Source: Anaerospora hongkongensis
GTDB lineage: Bacteria; Bacillota; Negativicutes; Sporomusales; DSM-15969
Reading direction: 5' to 3'
DNA: 64,000 nt
NCBI RefSeq assembly: GCF_004339805.1
Contig: NZ_SLUI01000001.1
Location: 1 to 64,000 of the forward strand
Positions 34,278 through 43,932 of the stretch are shown piece by piece (the first letter of the stretch is position 1; the number at the start of each line of letters is the position of its first letter). A model generated the notes under the pieces. It saw only the letters and a program-made list of their open reading frames with translations, had not been told where the DNA came from and did not search any database. The translations under genes were made by a program, and so were the position numbers.

Positions 34278-35546
34278 TTATTTATACATTAATAAGACCA
34301 TTAAGGTTACTAAAGCAACAATCATACCAGGCGCATTGCGCTTGGCAAGCTCGAGAGGATTGACGCCTGCAAAAGTTGCGCAGATTATAGCTGCTCCTGA
34401 AATCGGCGACATCGTACGGCCAAGTGCTCCTCCAATGGCCGCCATGCTTCCCATATCCATCCCGTTTATACCGAATTGAGCTGCATGAACTGTCACTGCT
34501 TTATTGAAAGCTACTTGAGCAGCATCGCCTGATCCACACATTATCGCAAGTAAAAAGGGCCCGAATGTAGCACTTAGCTTTGCAATATCTGTATTGGAAA
34601 TCATCAAGTTAATAGCTGCTTGAATGACACCAATAGCATTTAAACCACTCACGAACACAAGGGAGCATATAATAATCGCAAAAATATGACCAAAACCTTC
34701 TCCCACTCCATGCCAGAATTCCTTGACGACTTTGCCTGGATTCATACGGGTAACTAAGAAAGCGGCAAACACCCCGATAATCATTGCGTGAGAAATTGCC
34801 ACCTGTTTGAACGCAGCTACAAAATTCATATTGCCAAGGATTAGAATTAAGAGTGGCAGAATGGGCACAAAAGCCTTGAGTAAATTGACTTGGAAATCTT
34901 GCTGTCCAGCATTTATAGTGCTAGCATCTGGTTCATATCCTTTATTTTCTTTCCGTAGGTATGCTACTACGGTTAAAGTTATAGCTCCAATAATTCCAAC
35001 TGTAGCAAGTGGTATGGCATGATTGGCGACAACTGCCATTGGGGTTGACTTAGCAACATCAGCAACTACAATGTTAGGAGCAAATCCAGGGTTAAACATA
35101 GCACCGTATGTTCCAGCAAGTACTGCAGATCCGGCAATCGCTGGATGTACTCCAGAAGCCATCAAGGATGGAATCAAAATGGCCCCAACAGCGGCTGAAC
35201 ATCCTGATGCACTGACTACGGAAATGTTAATCAGAAATGTTACTAACACCGCTCCGGGTATCAAGAAAGGCCCTGCCTTTTTAAGGTAACGTGCTAAAAA
35301 ATGAACAAGATGTTTATCACATTCGGTGACCTTAAGTACCATTGCAAAACCCATAACGGCTATGATCGGTTCAAAAATTTTCGACTCCTGCATAGCATGG
35401 GAAAATGCCTTGAACGCTGCCATCGGGTCTCCGGCAATGATGGCCATAACTAAACCAGAACAAAATAAGACCATACGCGTTTCATACTGTTTAATAAGAA
35501 GATAAATTGTTAGAAGAATAATTAAGGCACCTATAAGTAGAAGCAA
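34278..35546 (-). CDS. dcuC: DcuC-type anaerobic C4-dicarboxylate carrier
   Basis: 422 residues with a TTG start behind GGAGGAGGG. About 12 hydrophobic segments; motifs VSASGCSAAVGAILIPSLM, GTYGAMFNPGFAPN and the C-terminal GGALGRTMSPISGAAII fit the DcuC family. DcuC carriers usually export succinate in exchange for other C4 acids during fermentation. First gene of the dcuC-DASS-MBL-larA-hydratase-citDEF-oadA series; the LysR gene lies upstream on the same strand. Confidence 0.88.
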   Translation of the reverse strand: MLLLIGALIILLTIYLLIKQYETRMVLFCSGLVMAIIAGDPMAAFKAFSHAMQESKIFEPIIAVMGFAMVLKVTECDKHLVHFLARYLKKAGPFLIPGAVLVTFLINISVVSASGCSAAVGAILIPSLMASGVHPAIAGSAVLAGTYGAMFNPGFAPNIVVADVAKSTPMAVVANHAIPLATVGIIGAITLTVVAYLRKENKGYEPDASTINAGQQDFQVNLLKAFVPILPLLILILGNMNFVAAFKQVAISHAMIIGVFAAFLVTRMNPGKVVKEFWHGVGEGFGHIFAIIICSLVFVSGLNAIGVIQAAINLMISNTDIAKLSATFGPFLLAIMCGSGDAAQVAFNKAVTVHAAQFGINGMDMGSMAAIGGALGRTMSPISGAAIICATFAGVNPLELAKRNAPGMIVALVTLMVLLMYK

Positions 35547-35840
35547 ACTTATCCCTCCTCCAAAAAATTCATTTCTAAATGTTATTGTTTAACATAACGA
35601 CTAATTAGAGTTAGTTTAGTATCGATTATCTCACTCCCGCCACATTAATTTTTTCGCTGTAATCATTCTTCTATAACTTAAACCCGTTTGTTAACTGCTT
35701 CTCCCCTGCCCCCTTAAGTTATTTAATACAATATCATGATACGCTATCTAATTAATTACAAAAAATACCGAATTCAGATAATATCTATAAGAAAAAAAAA
35801 TACATTATAATCAATGTAATCAGAATTCAATCACAAAAAA
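35547..35840. other. AT-rich promoter region of dcuC
   Basis: 294 bp between the LysR terminator and dcuC. Very AT-rich, with a short palindrome TATCATGATA near 35735 that could be part of a LysR site. No gene and no sigma-54 element were found. Confidence 0.35.
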
Positions 35841-35874
35841 AGACACTCTCACTTGTTTAATAGTGAGAGTGTCT
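35841..35874 (-). terminator. Rho-independent terminator
   Basis: AGACACTCTCACT pairs perfectly with AGTGAGAGTGTCT, followed on the minus strand by TTTTTTTGTG. It lies 7 bp past the LysR stop codon. Confidence 0.88.
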
Positions 35875-35881
35875 TACTAAA

Positions 35882-36757
35882 TTAGAAGCACGAGCGGTTA
35901 TAGTATTTATTTACAAATTCAACAAACGTTTTTATCAATGCTATTTTAAGATTATCGTGATGATATATCATCCACGTCCGCCTAACCAATGATTTGCCAC
36001 TATTGTCAAGCATCGGAATTTTATTAACTTCATTCGTATTCAGAAGCATTCCTTCAGGTAAAAAAGCATACCCCAAACCGCTTAAAACTAATTCTTTACA
36101 CGAATCCACCTTGTCTACCTTTACAGCCACACATGGCGCTGAAGAAAAGTTTTCTTTCCACCATTTATCTAGTGAATCTCGCATCGACTTGCTGTTGCTC
36201 TTATAATCAATTCGAGGTATTGCCGGGAGATCTTCCAATTTAATATTCTGTCGAGAAACTATATACATATCCTCCTCGAATAACAAATCTTGTTTTCCTG
36301 ACCATTCATAGTCTCCACGAACAAAACCAATATCAATATCACACGCATGCACATGATCAACAATTTTTCCACTAAAATTAGTACTTATCTTAAATTCTAC
36401 ATTAGGATACATTTCTATAAATTGCTTCAATAACTCCGGAAGTTGATGCCTAAAAAACAGTATAGATGCTCCTATTTTTAGACTACCCTTAACCTCATTT
36501 CTAATAGTTTGGATTGTACCCTCAATGAAGTGGATTTTTTGAAGCATTTCTCTAGCAGATAGAACTAAAAACTCACCTTCAGGTGTAAAGTTTACTCCCT
36601 TTTTACTACGGATAACAATTTGTGAATTAAACCTTTCTTCGATATATTGGAGACGATTAGTTAAGGCTGGCTGAGAGATAAATAATGCCTCTGCAGCCTT
36701 GGTTATACTCTTCTCTTCATATAACTTAATTAATATAACCCAATCACGTTCCTCCAT
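35882..36757 (-). CDS. LysR-family regulator 1
   Basis: 291 residues. Start at ATG 36757 (MEERDWVILIKLYEEKSITK) with GGGAGG upstream. LysR winged helix at residues ~5-60 (AAEALFISQPALTNRLQYIE), then the periplasmic-binding-like effector domain from about 90. It resembles the regulator at 59940 over its whole length. Position upstream of dcuC and orientation suggest it controls the set A series in response to a carboxylate. Confidence 0.93.
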   Translation of the reverse strand: MEERDWVILIKLYEEKSITKAAEALFISQPALTNRLQYIEERFNSQIVIRSKKGVNFTPEGEFLVLSAREMLQKIHFIEGTIQTIRNEVKGSLKIGASILFFRHQLPELLKQFIEMYPNVEFKISTNFSGKIVDHVHACDIDIGFVRGDYEWSGKQDLLFEEDMYIVSRQNIKLEDLPAIPRIDYKSNSKSMRDSLDKWWKENFSSAPCVAVKVDKVDSCKELVLSGLGYAFLPEGMLLNTNEVNKIPMLDNSGKSLVRRTWMIYHHDNLKIALIKTFVEFVNKYYNRSCF

Positions 36758-36795
36758 TAATACCTCCCTATAACAAAAAAGAGTAGCCAACTACA

Positions 36796-36829
36796 ATATA
36801 GTATACCATATATTATTATGATACTATAT
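36796..36829 (-). promoter_or_regulatory. Inverted repeat upstream of LysR 1
   Basis: ATATAGTAT (36796-36804) and ATACTATAT (36821-36829) form a perfect 9-bp inverted repeat with a 16-bp spacer, ~40 bp before the LysR start. A further CATAGTAT follows. This fits a LysR autoregulatory site. Confidence 0.5.
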
Positions 36830-37240
36830 TTTCATAGTATAAATTTTCAATACTTTTTTATTATTCTAATTATATTAGAAGCCAATCAAGGTGATAAAAA
36901 TTCACCCTCAGTTGGCCTCTTTTACCTATTTATATATAAGTATTCTCATACTTTCTGCAAGTAAGCAACACTCCTATTTGGCGCCTTACGACAATGTGCT
37001 GTAAATTACGTTTTAGAATTTCAATAAAGGCTAACATTTCTCAAATTCAAATTATTCTTAAATGCCTCGTGAATAGCTATTTTTTTCTCACTTACATCAT
37101 TTTCTTAAAATAAACGGATTATTAGCTTAGGGACCTAGATGCATCTTAGCTATACATCGAATAAGACTATCTTCAGATCGATGCAATAATATTGAATTGA
37201 GCTGTTCTCTTCAGATCCAATTAGCATAAATATCCGAACT

Positions 37241-37640
37241 TTAATGGGATACGCTAAGTGCAGCATTTGAAACTTCTGAGTAAACGGACGGTTTTAAGTC
37301 TATGTAACCTCTTAAAGAACAAATCTCTTCCAAAGCAGCTTCAAGTTCGCGTTCTTTACTTTTAATTGTGTGCGAAGTCCTTCTCTAAAATTCATACGCA
37401 TTGCCGACACATCGACACTGATCTTTGACAATCTTCAATTTTTCTAATGTAGTTGGCAGATATAACAATCACCTTAGTAGAATACAACCTCTAGTCAAAC
37501 ACGTCCCCCTATTTGCTTATTTTCAGCAAGTGCCACGAAAAGTTCTACTAAGAAGCCCAAATGCTCCTGCATATCCCGAAGAAGGTTCTACTTTTATTCC
37601 ATTGACGGACACTATACGATATTGATATTCTGGCATAACA
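37241..37640 (-). pseudogene. Decayed coding region
   Basis: Within the 830-bp gap 36830-37661, minus-strand frames give broken pieces: MPEYQYRIVSVNGIK, then VSAMRMNFREGLRTQ, then after a frame change KERELEAALEEICSL and a stop at 37243-37241. The last piece looks like a coiled linker as found between sensor and ATPase domains in regulators, but the family cannot be named. The rest of the gap is AT-rich, with an imperfect hairpin at ~36880-36920. Confidence 0.35.
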
Positions 37641-37661
37641 AACAAAAGCCCTTTCAAAAAC

Positions 37662-37690
37662 GAACCTCCAGCCCAAAATGCCAGAGGTTC
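37662..37690 (-). terminator. Terminator after citF copy B
   Basis: GAACCTC/GAGGTTC with an extended TGG/CCA inner pair, followed on the minus strand by GTTTTTG. It lies 35 bp past the citF stop. Confidence 0.75.
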
Positions 37691-37724
37691 ATTTTGCTTC
37701 TTCACTGCACTTGTGCAGCCATTC

Positions 37725-39263
37725 TTATAATGGTCTCCGGATGACATCAATAATCGAGCCATCACGATATTCGACAACACCTACAATTTCATCACTAACT
37801 GGGATAGAATCGGGCTTTCCCACTAAGTCATAAGCTATTTTCTGCAGATCCTGAATGCTCATTAATGGTAGCCCTGATTCTTTTAAATTATCAAACAAGT
37901 CATTTCTCCGCGGATTAACGGCTACGCCGCGCTCAGTTACAATAACATCGACTGTTTCACCGGGTGGCACAATGGTATTGACCCGGTCGAGTACCATGGG
38001 CAGACGGCCTCGCAGCAGCGGCGCCACGACAATGGCCAGATTGGCCCCGGCAGCAGTATCCGAGTGGCCACCCGATGCACCCATGATAACGCCATTGGAA
38101 TCAGTAATCACATTAACGTTAAAGTTAACGTCTACTTCTGTAGCGCTTAAGATAACCACATCCAGCTGGTTCACAATGGGCCCGCCGTTATGAGGATTGG
38201 CATAAAAAGATGCCGACATTTCCTGATGGCGGGGATTGTTTTTTATTGACTCGACGGAGGGCAGATCAAAATCCTGCACATCAAAAATCGTTTGTATCAA
38301 GCCTTCATTCAGCATGTCCACAAAGGGAGCTGTAACGCCGCCCAGACCAAAGCTGGCTGTGATACCCTGGGCAATCATTTTCTCCTTAATGAACCGGGCT
38401 GCAGCCAGTGAAGCACCGCCGCTGCCTAATTGCAGGGAATAACCTTCTTTGAAGTAGCCTGAGTATTCAATTACGGTAGCCGCATAATCGGCAATAAGCA
38501 GCTCTCTGGGATCGCGGCTGATGCGCAATGCCCCTGAGGCAATTCCCTTCGGATTGCCGATGCTCTCCAGCTCAACGATATAGTCTACCTGGGTCTGTGG
38601 AATGCTGATCCGCTGCAGGGGACGGTCGACCAAATTGTCTGTTAAGGCGATGACCGTATCGGCATAGGCTGCATCGACCATGGCATACCCCATAGAGCCG
38701 CAGGCCGATTTGCCTTCGGTGCCGTTAATATTGCCGAACTTGTCACAGCAGGGAGCACCTAAAAAGGCAACATCAATATGCAGTTCACCGCTCTCAATTG
38801 CTCTGGCCCGACCACCATGGGAGCGGATAAGGACCGGCCTGGCCAGCTTCCCTGCGGTCATAAGCTTGCCAAGCTTTCCCCGGCCGCCGCTTGTTTCAAT
38901 ATTGGTGATGACGCCCTCCTCAATATAGGGAATGATCGCGTCATTGACGTCGTTTAACGAGCTGGGCGCTAAGGTTAAACCTTTGATTCCTTTTTGGGCA
39001 ATCGCCTCGACAACCAGGTTTAGTATATAGTCTCCGTTGCGAAAATGATGGTGAAAAGATATGGTCATGCCATTTTTGAGACCTGAGGCTTCAATGGCCT
39101 GGTCAATAGATTTAAGGATTTTCTCTGAACGGGGTTTAGCAGAGCGGATTTTGGGACCCCAGAGGCGGCCCTCAGGTGTTATGGCAAACGGTCCCGCATA
39201 GGGAACGATGTTACTATAGCCTGCGATTTGTTCGGGAATGTCTCTTCCAGCTGCATTAATCAT
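37725..39263 (-). CDS. citF: Citrate lyase alpha subunit, copy B
   Basis: 512 residues from ATG 39263 (MINAAGRDIPEQIAG) with GAGGAGG upstream. It differs from copies A and C at scattered positions (for example PEGRLWGPKIRSAKP, GLKNGMTI) and diverges most in the last ~60 residues (NDLFDNLKESGLPLM). The conserved GGHSDTAAGAN block is intact. No oadA follows here; a terminator comes directly after the gene. Confidence 0.95.
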   Translation of the reverse strand: MINAAGRDIPEQIAGYSNIVPYAGPFAITPEGRLWGPKIRSAKPRSEKILKSIDQAIEASGLKNGMTISFHHHFRNGDYILNLVVEAIAQKGIKGLTLAPSSLNDVNDAIIPYIEEGVITNIETSGGRGKLGKLMTAGKLARPVLIRSHGGRARAIESGELHIDVAFLGAPCCDKFGNINGTEGKSACGSMGYAMVDAAYADTVIALTDNLVDRPLQRISIPQTQVDYIVELESIGNPKGIASGALRISRDPRELLIADYAATVIEYSGYFKEGYSLQLGSGGASLAAARFIKEKMIAQGITASFGLGGVTAPFVDMLNEGLIQTIFDVQDFDLPSVESIKNNPRHQEMSASFYANPHNGGPIVNQLDVVILSATEVDVNFNVNVITDSNGVIMGASGGHSDTAAGANLAIVVAPLLRGRLPMVLDRVNTIVPPGETVDVIVTERGVAVNPRRNDLFDNLKESGLPLMSIQDLQKIAYDLVGKPDSIPVSDEIVGVVEYRDGSIIDVIRRPL

Positions 39264-39276
39264 GACAATACCTCCT

Positions 39277-40146
39277 CTATTTCTGTACGGCCGCCGCATA
39301 GTCCAGAATGCGCTGAGCCCGTACGACGATGGGGCCGTCAATCATTTTACCGTCCAGGGCAATAACGCCGGACTTCTTGGCAAGCGCTTCTTCATAAGCT
39401 GCTAATATGCGCTTGGCGTTGTCAATTTCTTTGGCGGTAGGCTGAAATACCTGATGCACAAGGCGAACCTGGCGGGGATTAATTACCGACTTGCCATCGA
39501 AGCCCATACCTTTAATGGTGTTGGCTTCTTCGACAAAGCCGGTTTCATCATTCACATCGGAAAACACGCTGTCAATAGCCTGAATGCCAGCTGCCCTGGC
39601 AGCTAATAATAGCTCAGAACGGGGTACGAACAGCTCACGGCCTTCCTTACTCCGGGAAGTGCGCAGATCAGCAATGAAGTCTTCACCGCCGATTGCCAGG
39701 AATTCCATACGCGGACTAGCTGCCGCAATATCATAAGCGCAGCGCAATCCTTTGGCCGTTTCAATGGCAGCACCGATGGCAGTAGAGCCAGGAACAAAGC
39801 CGTTATCTTGCTCAGCTTTGGTAATCAGCTCATCAAGCTCTTTAATATCGTTCACTGATTCGGCTTTTGGCAGACGGATGAGATTCGGTTTAGCAGGCAG
39901 CACTACCGCCAGATCATCGTAGCCAAAAGGAGTGCTTAAGTGATTAATCCGGATACAGGTTTCACTTGGGTAGCTGATCGTTTGAAGAGCCTCGGCTACC
40001 AAATGGCGGGCCGCATCTTTTTCAGTAATGGATACGGCATCTTCCAGGCAGAAAATGATTGAATCAGCGCCATAGATACCGGCGTTCTGGAGCATTCCCG
40101 GGTTATTGCCCGGTACAAACATCATGCTTCTGCGTAGTCTGGACAT
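39277..40146 (-). CDS. citE: Citrate lyase beta subunit, copy B
   Basis: 289 residues, start MSRLRRSMMF behind GAAGGGGG. All active-site blocks of copy A are present and the C-terminal ~150 residues are identical to A. Differences cluster in the first 110 residues (LVAEALQTISYPSET, KPNLIRLPKAESVND), which suggests partial gene conversion between copies. Confidence 0.96.
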   Translation of the reverse strand: MSRLRRSMMFVPGNNPGMLQNAGIYGADSIIFCLEDAVSITEKDAARHLVAEALQTISYPSETCIRINHLSTPFGYDDLAVVLPAKPNLIRLPKAESVNDIKELDELITKAEQDNGFVPGSTAIGAAIETAKGLRCAYDIAAASPRMEFLAIGGEDFIADLRTSRSKEGRELFVPRSELLLAARAAGIQAIDSVFSDVNDETGFVEEANTIKGMGFDGKSVINPRQVRLVHQVFQPTAKEIDNAKRILAAYEEALAKKSGVIALDGKMIDGPIVVRAQRILDYAAAVQK

Positions 40147-40147
40147 G

Positions 40148-40432
40148 TTAGTTTCCCCCTTCAGTACCAGCTCTGAGAATAGCTGTTCTTAACCGAGCGC
40201 GGATAGTACAATTCAGGGCGCCTCTATCAGTGACATGTATATTTGCATCTTCGATTTCCGATGATGTCAGTGTTTCAACAATCACTTGGCGGATTTGGGC
40301 ACCATACTGTTTGATTACGGGGCTGTTAATCTCGATGCTTATACCGGAACCCGCATCCGAGGGCATTACGGTAATTAGAATATCGTTCGATTCTATCGTT
40401 CCGGCTTGCCCGGGATGAATTATTCTGCTCAT
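40148..40432 (-). CDS. citD: Citrate lyase acyl carrier subunit, copy B
   Basis: 94 residues, ATG behind GGAGGTAG. Prosthetic-group Ser 15 in GQAGTIESND. Clearly more diverged from copies A and C than citE/citF are (MSRIIHP start; VETLTSSEIEDANIH middle), so the conversion tract seen in citE/citF stops before citD. Confidence 0.95.
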   Translation of the reverse strand: MSRIIHPGQAGTIESNDILITVMPSDAGSGISIEINSPVIKQYGAQIRQVIVETLTSSEIEDANIHVTDRGALNCTIRARLRTAILRAGTEGGN

Positions 40433-40451
40433 TTGCTACCTCCATAGAGTT

Positions 40452-40490
40452 AAGCCACTGATGGTACACCAAAGCAATCATCAGTGGCTT
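40452..40490 (-). promoter_or_regulatory. Intercistronic hairpin between hydratase B and citD B
   Basis: AAGCCACTGATG pairs perfectly with CATCAGTGGCTT around a 15-nt loop. It has the same position as the hairpin at 27984-28021 but an unrelated sequence. Confidence 0.55.
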
Positions 40491-40506
40491 TTATTTTAGT
40501 TTTCAA

Positions 40507-42849
40507 TTAACGGTTATAATAGTTCATGAGGCAGCCCGCCAAGATAATATCTCGGTCATCCGAAGAGATATTTTCTAGTTTTAATAGGACTTTTTCAGTT
40601 CCGTTATCGGTAATAACGGTTGCGTTTACTGTTTCGGCTCCTGCCTGGACTGCTTCGCGAATACCGGGAATATAGATATAACTATCTACGGCCAGTTTAT
40701 CCTGCGCAACCTCGCTGATTGTGAAAGGAAGCATTCCCCAGTTGATAAGATTACTGCGATAGCGTTTGGTAGCGTACTCCAAGGCGATATTGGCATCTCC
40801 GCCCAGCACACGCTGACAGGAAGCGGCTTGCTCTCTGGCCGACCCGTCGCCGGGCTTGCGTGCAAAGATTACTGTTCCAACTCCAGTACTCCTGATAAGC
40901 TTTTGCCAAGCATCATCAGGATATTCATTGGGGAGAAAAGCATTCCGGAAGAACGCAGCAACCTCTTCGGGTACTTGTTCATTAACAGCTTGTTGGCGCT
41001 TAGTTTCAATAATTTGTACCGTCTTAGCCCGGTCTACATAAGCAGGATCTTTGCGGGATAAAGTGAATTCAGCCAGTTTATAGGGGTTGGAACGATACGA
41101 AGAGGTTTCACCAGAGGGAATAAGTTCATCAGTCGTAGTTACCGGATCGTGGATGACAGATGCTATTTTAAGAAGTAAATTTGAGGTCAAAGGCCGAATT
41201 TTCGGCCAATTCGCAATGTTGGGTCCAAAAACCAGTGGTTGTTCAGGCTGTGCTTTACAAAATCCTTGGTAAATACGATTTTCATAGACTTTTTCATTAA
41301 AACGGTAGGGTACGGCTTGATAAACATCGCCAACTTCAGTTGCCGGAGTTAGTCTACCGCCATTACGTGCCGTAGCCGCAATAGATCTGGCATCCATGAG
41401 AGCGACAGAAGCAATTTGCCCACTATCAGGCTTGGAACCTTCCCGGTTGGGGAAGTTGCGTGTAGTGTGTCGAATACTAAAACCATTATGTACAGGAACA
41501 TCTCCTGCGCCAAAGCATGGTCCGCAGAAAGCGGTCCGGATAGTTGCCCCTGCGAGCATTAAGGTTTCAACAGTTTTGTTGTTGATAAGCTCCATTGCAA
41601 CAGGTTGGCTGGAAGGATAGACGCTTAAGGAGAATGCATCAACTCCAATGGATTGTTGACCTAAGATTTGCGCCATGGCTATAATATTTTCAAAGGTTCC
41701 GCCTGCACATCCAGCTACTACCGCCTGGTCGACCTGAAGCCTTCCATTGACGAGCTTATTGGTTAGCTTCAATTGAAGATTGGGGTTTTCCAGCTGTTTT
41801 TGTCCTTCAATTTCTACCAGACGCAAGATATCCAATCCGTTTTGATTGAGTTCCTCAATGGACCAGACATTGCTGGGATGAAATGGTAAGGCGATCATAG
41901 GACGAATACAGTTCAAGTCAACCTTTACCATCCCGTCATAGTAGCTTACCTCATCAGGAGCTAGCTTTTTATATTCTTCCGGACGACCATGTATACGGTA
42001 GTATTCAGCTACTTGCTCATCCGTGCACCAGATGGAAGATAAGCAAGTGGTTTCAGTTGTCATTACATCAATTCCATTGCGGAAGTCTACGGTAAGATTA
42101 TCGATACCTGGGCCGACGAACTCAAGGACCTTATTTTTAACGAAGCCGGTTTTGAATACAGCCCCAATAATAGCTAAAGCTACGTCTTGTGGTCCTACTC
42201 CGGGGACCGGCTTGCCTTCCAAATAGACAGCAATTACTTCAGGGTACGCAATATCATAGGTGCGTTTTACCAATTGTTTAACCAGTTCACCGCCGCCTTC
42301 GCCAATTGCCATGGTACCCAGTGCACCATAGCGAGTGTGGCTATCAGAACCGAGTATCATTTTACCGCAGCCAGCTAGCATTTCTCGCATGTATTGGTGA
42401 ATAACCGCTTGGTGAGTGGGAACGAAGATTCCGCCAAATTTCTTGGCTGCCGACAGACCAAATATATGATCGTCTTCGTTAATAGTGCCGCCGACTGCAC
42501 ACAAGCTGTTATGGCAGTTGGTCAGTACATACGGTACTGGAAATTCTTTAAGGCCGCTAGCACAGGCTGTTTGTACAATTCCTACATAGGTGATATCGTG
42601 TGAGGTCAGAGCATCAAAGCGTAGTTTCAGTTGCTGCATGTTACCGGATTCATTGTGGCCAGTCATAATACGGTACGCAATGGTGCCAGCTTTAGCGTGT
42701 TCTTTAACGATAGCTGTCTGCTCCAGTTTCTCTAAACCTGCACTTGTTAGGCGATTATTAGCTTCCTCTACAGTTAGTTGCTCACTTTTATCTTCTATAA
42801 TGACTTGACCTTTTATAAGATAAGTACCGCTTGGTAATATTTCAATCAT
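40507..42849 (-). CDS. Aconitase-family hydratase, ~780-residue type, copy B
   Basis: 780 residues, ATG behind GAGGTGAG. Same architecture and iron-sulfur ligands as copy A ([24 protein letters not shown]), but clearly diverged, especially at the N-terminus (residues 1-70) and around 595-640. The DNA is less AT-rich than copy A. It follows the dehydrogenase gene by 58 bp and precedes citD B, so hydration/isomerisation and cleavage are encoded in one operon. Confidence 0.88.
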   Translation of the reverse strand: MIEILPSGTYLIKGQVIIEDKSEQLTVEEANNRLTSAGLEKLEQTAIVKEHAKAGTIAYRIMTGHNESGNMQQLKLRFDALTSHDITYVGIVQTACASGLKEFPVPYVLTNCHNSLCAVGGTINEDDHIFGLSAAKKFGGIFVPTHQAVIHQYMREMLAGCGKMILGSDSHTRYGALGTMAIGEGGGELVKQLVKRTYDIAYPEVIAVYLEGKPVPGVGPQDVALAIIGAVFKTGFVKNKVLEFVGPGIDNLTVDFRNGIDVMTTETTCLSSIWCTDEQVAEYYRIHGRPEEYKKLAPDEVSYYDGMVKVDLNCIRPMIALPFHPSNVWSIEELNQNGLDILRLVEIEGQKQLENPNLQLKLTNKLVNGRLQVDQAVVAGCAGGTFENIIAMAQILGQQSIGVDAFSLSVYPSSQPVAMELINNKTVETLMLAGATIRTAFCGPCFGAGDVPVHNGFSIRHTTRNFPNREGSKPDSGQIASVALMDARSIAATARNGGRLTPATEVGDVYQAVPYRFNEKVYENRIYQGFCKAQPEQPLVFGPNIANWPKIRPLTSNLLLKIASVIHDPVTTTDELIPSGETSSYRSNPYKLAEFTLSRKDPAYVDRAKTVQIIETKRQQAVNEQVPEEVAAFFRNAFLPNEYPDDAWQKLIRSTGVGTVIFARKPGDGSAREQAASCQRVLGGDANIALEYATKRYRSNLINWGMLPFTISEVAQDKLAVDSYIYIPGIREAVQAGAETVNATVITDNGTEKVLLKLENISSDDRDIILAGCLMNYYNR

Positions 42850-42907
42850 TTTCTCACCTCTTTCTGTGTAAATAGTACAGTTTGTTTTCGTTTATAGAAA
42901 TCAATAG

Positions 42908-43876
42908 TTACTCCTCATTAAGGCGAGCTACAGAAATTGGCTTTTCTCCTACTGCTACACGTTGAATATTTTCCCAAGCAAATCGGGACCTACGGAACCA
43001 TCCCTCATATGCGTGCCCTGCAACATGGGGGGATAGTACGACATTGTCCAATGCCAGCAGGGGATTGGATACAGCTATAGGCTCTTGGTGAAAAACATCA
43101 AGTCCTGCGCCGGCAATGCGTTTCTCTTTCAGTGCAGCAATCAACGCATCTTCATCCACGATCTCACCCCGGCTCGGGTTAAGAATCACTGCATTTTTCT
43201 TCATCATTAAAAACTCACGCTCTCCGAGCAGGGAACGTGTTTCACGCAGTAGTGGAAGATGAATGGTAATAATATCCGCTTCTTTCACTAACTCATCTAA
43301 TGAGACACGCTTAGCTCCCAGCTCCGCTTCAAGTTCAGGCGACGAATTAGTATCATAATAGATAATGTTAGTCTCAAAAGACTTTAAGCGCCATGCTACT
43401 TTCCGTCCAATATTACCAGCGCCAAGCAACCCAACGGTTTTCCCTGCTACTTCAAAGGTATCAAACCCAGTAACCGCCTGCCTCCATTTTCCTTCCCGGA
43501 CAGATTGGTCGCAAGCAATAAGCCGCCGATAAAGTGTTAACAATAACGCTACCGTATGCTCGGCTACAGCCCACGCATTCGCGCCACCATTAGTAGCCAC
43601 TGGAATTCCTAATTCACCAGCCAGCTTAAGATTAATCTTGTCATATCCCGCAGTTAAAAGCTGAATAAGGTGAAGAGACTTGGCTTCCTGCAAAACACTA
43701 TCAGCAAGCTCTCCAGGATGCAGTACTAAAAACTCTGCCTCCCTAATTAACCTCACTTTCTCTAAATTGCTAATACTGTGTGAATGCCACGCTAATTCGA
43801 AGCCTTCCGGCATCATTTCACCAAAAATAGTTACAACGTCTTGTCTTAGCCCACTAAAAAAAAGTACCTTTTTCAT
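42908..43876 (-). CDS. D-2-hydroxyacid dehydrogenase
   Basis: 322 residues, ATG behind CAGGAG. NAD-binding motif GLLGAGNIGRKVAWRLKSF near residue 148; catalytic Arg in LNPSRGEIVDEDAL near 232, Glu in DVFHQEPI near 262 and His in LSPHVAGHAYEG near 282 are all present. Typical length. It would interconvert a 2-oxo acid and a D-2-hydroxy acid with NAD(P)H. In this operon it could reduce oxaloacetate or a released 2-oxo acid to balance redox. Confidence 0.92.
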   Translation of the reverse strand: MKKVLFFSGLRQDVVTIFGEMMPEGFELAWHSHSISNLEKVRLIREAEFLVLHPGELADSVLQEAKSLHLIQLLTAGYDKINLKLAGELGIPVATNGGANAWAVAEHTVALLLTLYRRLIACDQSVREGKWRQAVTGFDTFEVAGKTVGLLGAGNIGRKVAWRLKSFETNIIYYDTNSSPELEAELGAKRVSLDELVKEADIITIHLPLLRETRSLLGEREFLMMKKNAVILNPSRGEIVDEDALIAALKEKRIAGAGLDVFHQEPIAVSNPLLALDNVVLSPHVAGHAYEGWFRRSRFAWENIQRVAVGEKPISVARLNEE

Positions 43877-43932
43877 TTATTACATTCTCCTGTTCTTGCA
43901 CACTTTAGAAATATGGCTATAGTTCAAGTATT

